A stretch of DNA of 15,473 bases from Candidatus Nitrosopumilus sp. (lineage in GTDB: Archaea > Thermoproteota > Nitrososphaeria > Nitrososphaerales > Nitrosopumilaceae): positions 1-15,473 of the forward strand of contig JAPYTM010000010.1 of NCBI GenBank assembly GCA_029941825.1. Reading direction: 5' to 3'. Each line of letters starts with the position of its first letter. Positions within the stretch are counted from its first letter, which is position 1. The notes beneath the pieces were generated by a model that was not told where the DNA came from, made no database searches, and was given only the letters and a program-made list of their open reading frames with translations. The translations under genes were made by a program, and so were the position numbers. Below, piece by piece: positions 13,913-15,473 of the stretch.

Positions 13913-13959
13913 CAACATCGTAAAAATGTTTAGACATTAAAAAAGTATGATACTGCAAC

Positions 13960-13970
13960 TTTATTAAAAG
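13960..13970 (+). promoter_or_regulatory. TATA-like box of the AN1 zinc-finger gene
   Basis: TTTATTAAAAG is centred about 25 bp before the GTG at 13990. The distance supports this GTG as the start codon. An ATG at 13974 is followed by a stop two codons later and cannot start the gene. Confidence 0.45.
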
Positions 13971-13989
13971 AAAAATGGTAAAGTAAATT

Positions 13990-14211
13990 GTGGAATCAGA
14001 AAAATGTGCTTATTGTGGTGATTTAACAAATTTACCATTTCATTGTAATTATTGTAAGGATCCATTTTGTGCAGAACACAGACTTCCAGAAGAACATAGA
14101 TGTGTAAAACTTAGTCTCATTAGAGCAAAAAAATTTGGTGAAAAAAAAATAATACGTGATGGTGGTCCAAACAAACTAAATATTTTCAAACGACTTTTTG
14201 GAAGATTTTAG
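13990..14211 (+). CDS. AN1-type zinc finger protein
   Basis: The 73-residue protein carries a complete AN1 finger: C6-x2-C9-x9-C19-x2-C22-x4-C27-x2-H30-x5-H36-x-C38. All eight ligands for two zinc ions are present at standard spacing. AN1 fingers are best known in eukaryotic stress and ubiquitin-linked proteins (ZFAND family) and also occur in small archaeal proteins of unknown role. The C-terminal 30 residues are basic and end in FKRLFGRF, a possible amphipathic or nucleic-acid/membrane-binding tail. The start is GTG, supported by a TATA-like box at the right distance. It converges with the three-helix membrane protein gene with a 3 bp gap. Confidence 0.85.
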   Translation: MESEKCAYCGDLTNLPFHCNYCKDPFCAEHRLPEEHRCVKLSLIRAKKFGEKKIIRDGGPNKLNIFKRLFGRF

Positions 14212-14214
14212 AAA

Positions 14215-14529
14215 TCAATAAGGGCTTTTATCAGGAGAAATTTTTGCACGTTTTCCTTGATAAAGAAGTGCAAGAGCAAGTGCAAACATCACCATCGCTG
14301 TCATTGGGAAATTTTCAGGTGGGGATAAAATATACCAAACTTCATTTTCAATTACACTTCCTGCACCATAATAAATTCCAAAACCTACAGATACAATTGC
14401 TTGTACCCACAATTTAATCCATTTCGGAATCTTGACTAATCTACTAATTATTTCAATAACAAGAATTCCAATTACAGGATAAATTGTGTAAAGTAAAAAA
14501 TCAAATACATCAACGCCTGTATGAGCCAT
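14215..14529 (-). CDS. small three-helix membrane protein, unknown function
   Basis: I do not recognise this 104-residue protein with certainty. It has three hydrophobic segments, about 10-32, 38-58 and 74-91, and a short basic then Pro-rich tail (KRAKISPDKSPY). Two Trp and several Tyr lie at helix ends, with ENEVWYILSPPENFP between helices 2 and 3. By the positive-inside rule, the RLVKIPKWIK loop and the KRAK tail would be cytoplasmic, which three helices cannot both satisfy without one being non-spanning or re-entrant, so topology is uncertain. It follows the Gins51-like gene on the same strand after 31 bp, without overlap. No cysteine or clear metal site is seen. Confidence 0.7.
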   Translation of the reverse strand: MAHTGVDVFDFLLYTIYPVIGILVIEIISRLVKIPKWIKLWVQAIVSVGFGIYYGAGSVIENEVWYILSPPENFPMTAMVMFALALALLYQGKRAKISPDKSPY

Positions 14530-14560
14530 ACAATATGAAATTAACAGGTGTAATTTCTAT

Positions 14561-15118
14561 CTAATCTTCCCAACGTACCTTTGTTGCGGCATTTTTGGCA
14601 ATTAAGGCCTGAGCATTTTCATATGGTATTGTAGCCATATCCTCAGTCTTGAAAGGACCATATTTTTCAAGATCGGCACCCACTATTTCATCTACTTCTT
14701 TAAGAAATCTTATAACAACTTTTTTTGTTTTATGATTTTGAGCTAATGATTCTAAAAACTTTGATTTTCCATTAATTGTAGCAGAAAGAATCATTTCAAT
14801 TCTTTCTTTTTGTTCCTCTTGTGAATCTAAAATGAATTTTTCTTCATCTAAAAGATTCCCAATTTCTAATTTAGAAGACTTTGAAATTTTATCTAGTCTA
14901 AGATGTATTAACAATGATGCCAATTCAATTGCCATTTCAATCATAGTGTCTTTAATTTTATTTTCTACACCATCAAATTCTTGCTTTCTTAAATTTCCAA
15001 TAAAATCAGAAAGATTTCTGTAAAAGGTTGGAGAAAGTTCTATTAGCAAATCAGTCTCAGTTTCTCGTAAAACTGTATTGTGTAAAATATTGAGATCGAT
15101 TTGATTTACTTCAGACAT
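14561..15118 (-). CDS. archaeal GINS complex subunit, Gins51-like
   Basis: GINS joins MCM and the RecJ-like Cdc45 protein in the archaeal replicative helicase. The 185-residue protein has a helical A domain (about 1-120, with ELSPTFYRNLSDFIGNL and a conserved-looking IELASLLIHLRLDKI) followed by a small beta B domain (about 134-183) with VGADLEKYGPFKTEDMA and IPYENAQALIAKNAA. This A-then-B order and the GPFK-D-A-IP pattern are typical of Gins51 (Sld5/Psf1 relatives); Gins23 has the reverse order. The assignment rests on pattern memory, not on an alignment. The ATG lies 54 bp from the divergent glnA start, so the two genes share a short promoter region. Confidence 0.8.
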   Translation of the reverse strand: MSEVNQIDLNILHNTVLRETETDLLIELSPTFYRNLSDFIGNLRKQEFDGVENKIKDTMIEMAIELASLLIHLRLDKISKSSKLEIGNLLDEEKFILDSQEEQKERIEMILSATINGKSKFLESLAQNHKTKKVVIRFLKEVDEIVGADLEKYGPFKTEDMATIPYENAQALIAKNAATKVRWED

Positions 15119-15172
15119 TTCTTACCTAATCCTTAAATGCTGGATGTATTTGTGTTTGATTGAAGTATAAAA

Positions 15173-15473
15173 TTGCCCTATAAAGTCAGTCATGGAAAAG
15201 CAATTCACGTATCATATTCACCAGATGAAGTTTTCTCAAGAATTCAACATGAAGGAATTCAGTTTATCGATCTACAGTTTACTGGTCTTACAGGTCATTT
15301 TCATCACACAACTATTTCAGCAAATACTTTTACACCTGAACAAATGAGAGATGGATTACCAAAATTAGATGGTTCATCAATTGTAGGTTTTACATCAATT
15401 GAAGATTCAGATTTATTGTTAAAACCAGATCCAAATACATTTGCAATTATTCCTTGGATGACTGAAAATAAAA
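15173..15473 (+). CDS. glnA: glutamine synthetase type I, N-terminal part (cut by window end)
   Basis: The enzyme makes glutamine from glutamate, ammonium and ATP, the main ammonium-assimilation step. One hundred residues are visible and fit the type I beta-grasp domain: FIDLQFTGLTGHFHHTTI (31-48) and LDGSSIVGF (65-73), then LLLKPDPNTFAIIPW. The Asp of the DGSS motif (D66), which takes part in ammonium binding in bacterial enzymes, is present. The usual RFTD segment reads QFTG, so its Arg and Asp are replaced (Q35, G38). An in-frame stop at 15161 and the absence of other start codons leave TTG at 15173 as the only standard start. A TATA-like sequence is not obvious; TGTATTT near 15145-15151 is a weak candidate. 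Confidence 0.93.
   Translation, partial: MPYKVSHGKAIHVSYSPDEVFSRIQHEGIQFIDLQFTGLTGHFHHTTISANTFTPEQMRDGLPKLDGSSIVGFTSIEDSDLLLKPDPNTFAIIPWMTENK

Noticed and set aside
13925..13938. AATGT-TTAG-ACATT inverted repeat between the SDR and AN1 genes, possibly an operator
   Set aside because: Five-base arms are expected by chance in such AT-rich DNA, and it does not overlap either TATA-like box.
13974..13985. ATG followed by a stop two codons later, upstream of the AN1 gene
   Set aside because: Too short to mean anything without TSS data; if transcription starts near the GTG, it is not even in the mRNA.
1..15473. Possible defence island, prophage or genomic island
   Set aside because: Base composition looks even by eye, genes are core archaeal functions, and no integrase, transposase, terminal repeat or att-like duplication of the tRNA 3' end is visible.

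Overview
The window looks like a stretch of chromosome from an ammonia-oxidising archaeon of the Nitrosopumilus type (Thaumarchaeota/Nitrososphaeria). This is inference from several signs. The DNA is AT-rich and gene-dense. Starts have TATA-like boxes about 25 bp upstream and no clear Shine-Dalgarno sequences. Several genes are of archaeal type: a Gins51-like replication factor, the UPF0200/UPF0201 pair, an archaeal class I CCA-adding enzyme, Trm-G10-type methyltransferase, tRNase Z and a COG2112 kinase. The tRNA gene does not encode CCA. TTG and GTG starts are common. I see no mobile elements, CRISPR arrays or rRNA.

Layout. Bases 1-755 (minus) hold the 5' part of a J-domain gene with an unusual HSD motif. 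Bases 811-2175 (minus) hold a KamA-family radical-SAM aminomutase, divergent from an MscS-type mechanosensitive channel at 2332-4068. From 4108 to 7554 four plus-strand genes are packed end to end with 1-4 bp overlaps: PRPP synthetase, tRNA G10 dimethyltransferase, RNase Z and a Sir2 deacylase. A small membrane-anchored repeat protein and the UPF0201/UPF0200 pair follow on the minus strand (7551-8949). A second overlapping plus-strand set runs from 9019 to 11637: ThpR RNA cyclic phosphodiesterase, CCA-adding enzyme and an atypical kinase. A tRNA-Pro(GGG) gene faces it at 11656-11729.

From 11786 on come a small zinc-knuckle protein, an SQR/NDH-2-like flavoprotein coupled to a short-chain dehydrogenase (minus), an AN1 zinc-finger protein (plus), a three-helix membrane protein and a Gins51-like gene (minus), and the start of glutamine synthetase (plus, cut by the window end).

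How the genes may work together. Much of the window concerns tRNA maturation: 3' trimming (RNase Z), CCA addition, G10 methylation and cyclic-phosphate healing. A tRNA that needs CCA addition lies among these genes. The KamA/MscS pair could be an osmotic-stress pair, because the aminomutase active site appears changed away from lysine. The most checkable oddities are the KamA substrate-site changes (R335, S372), the Asn replacing a catalytic Asp in the CCA enzyme (N116), the HSD J-domain, the large inserts in the MscS channel, and two TATA-like elements that appear to serve divergent genes.
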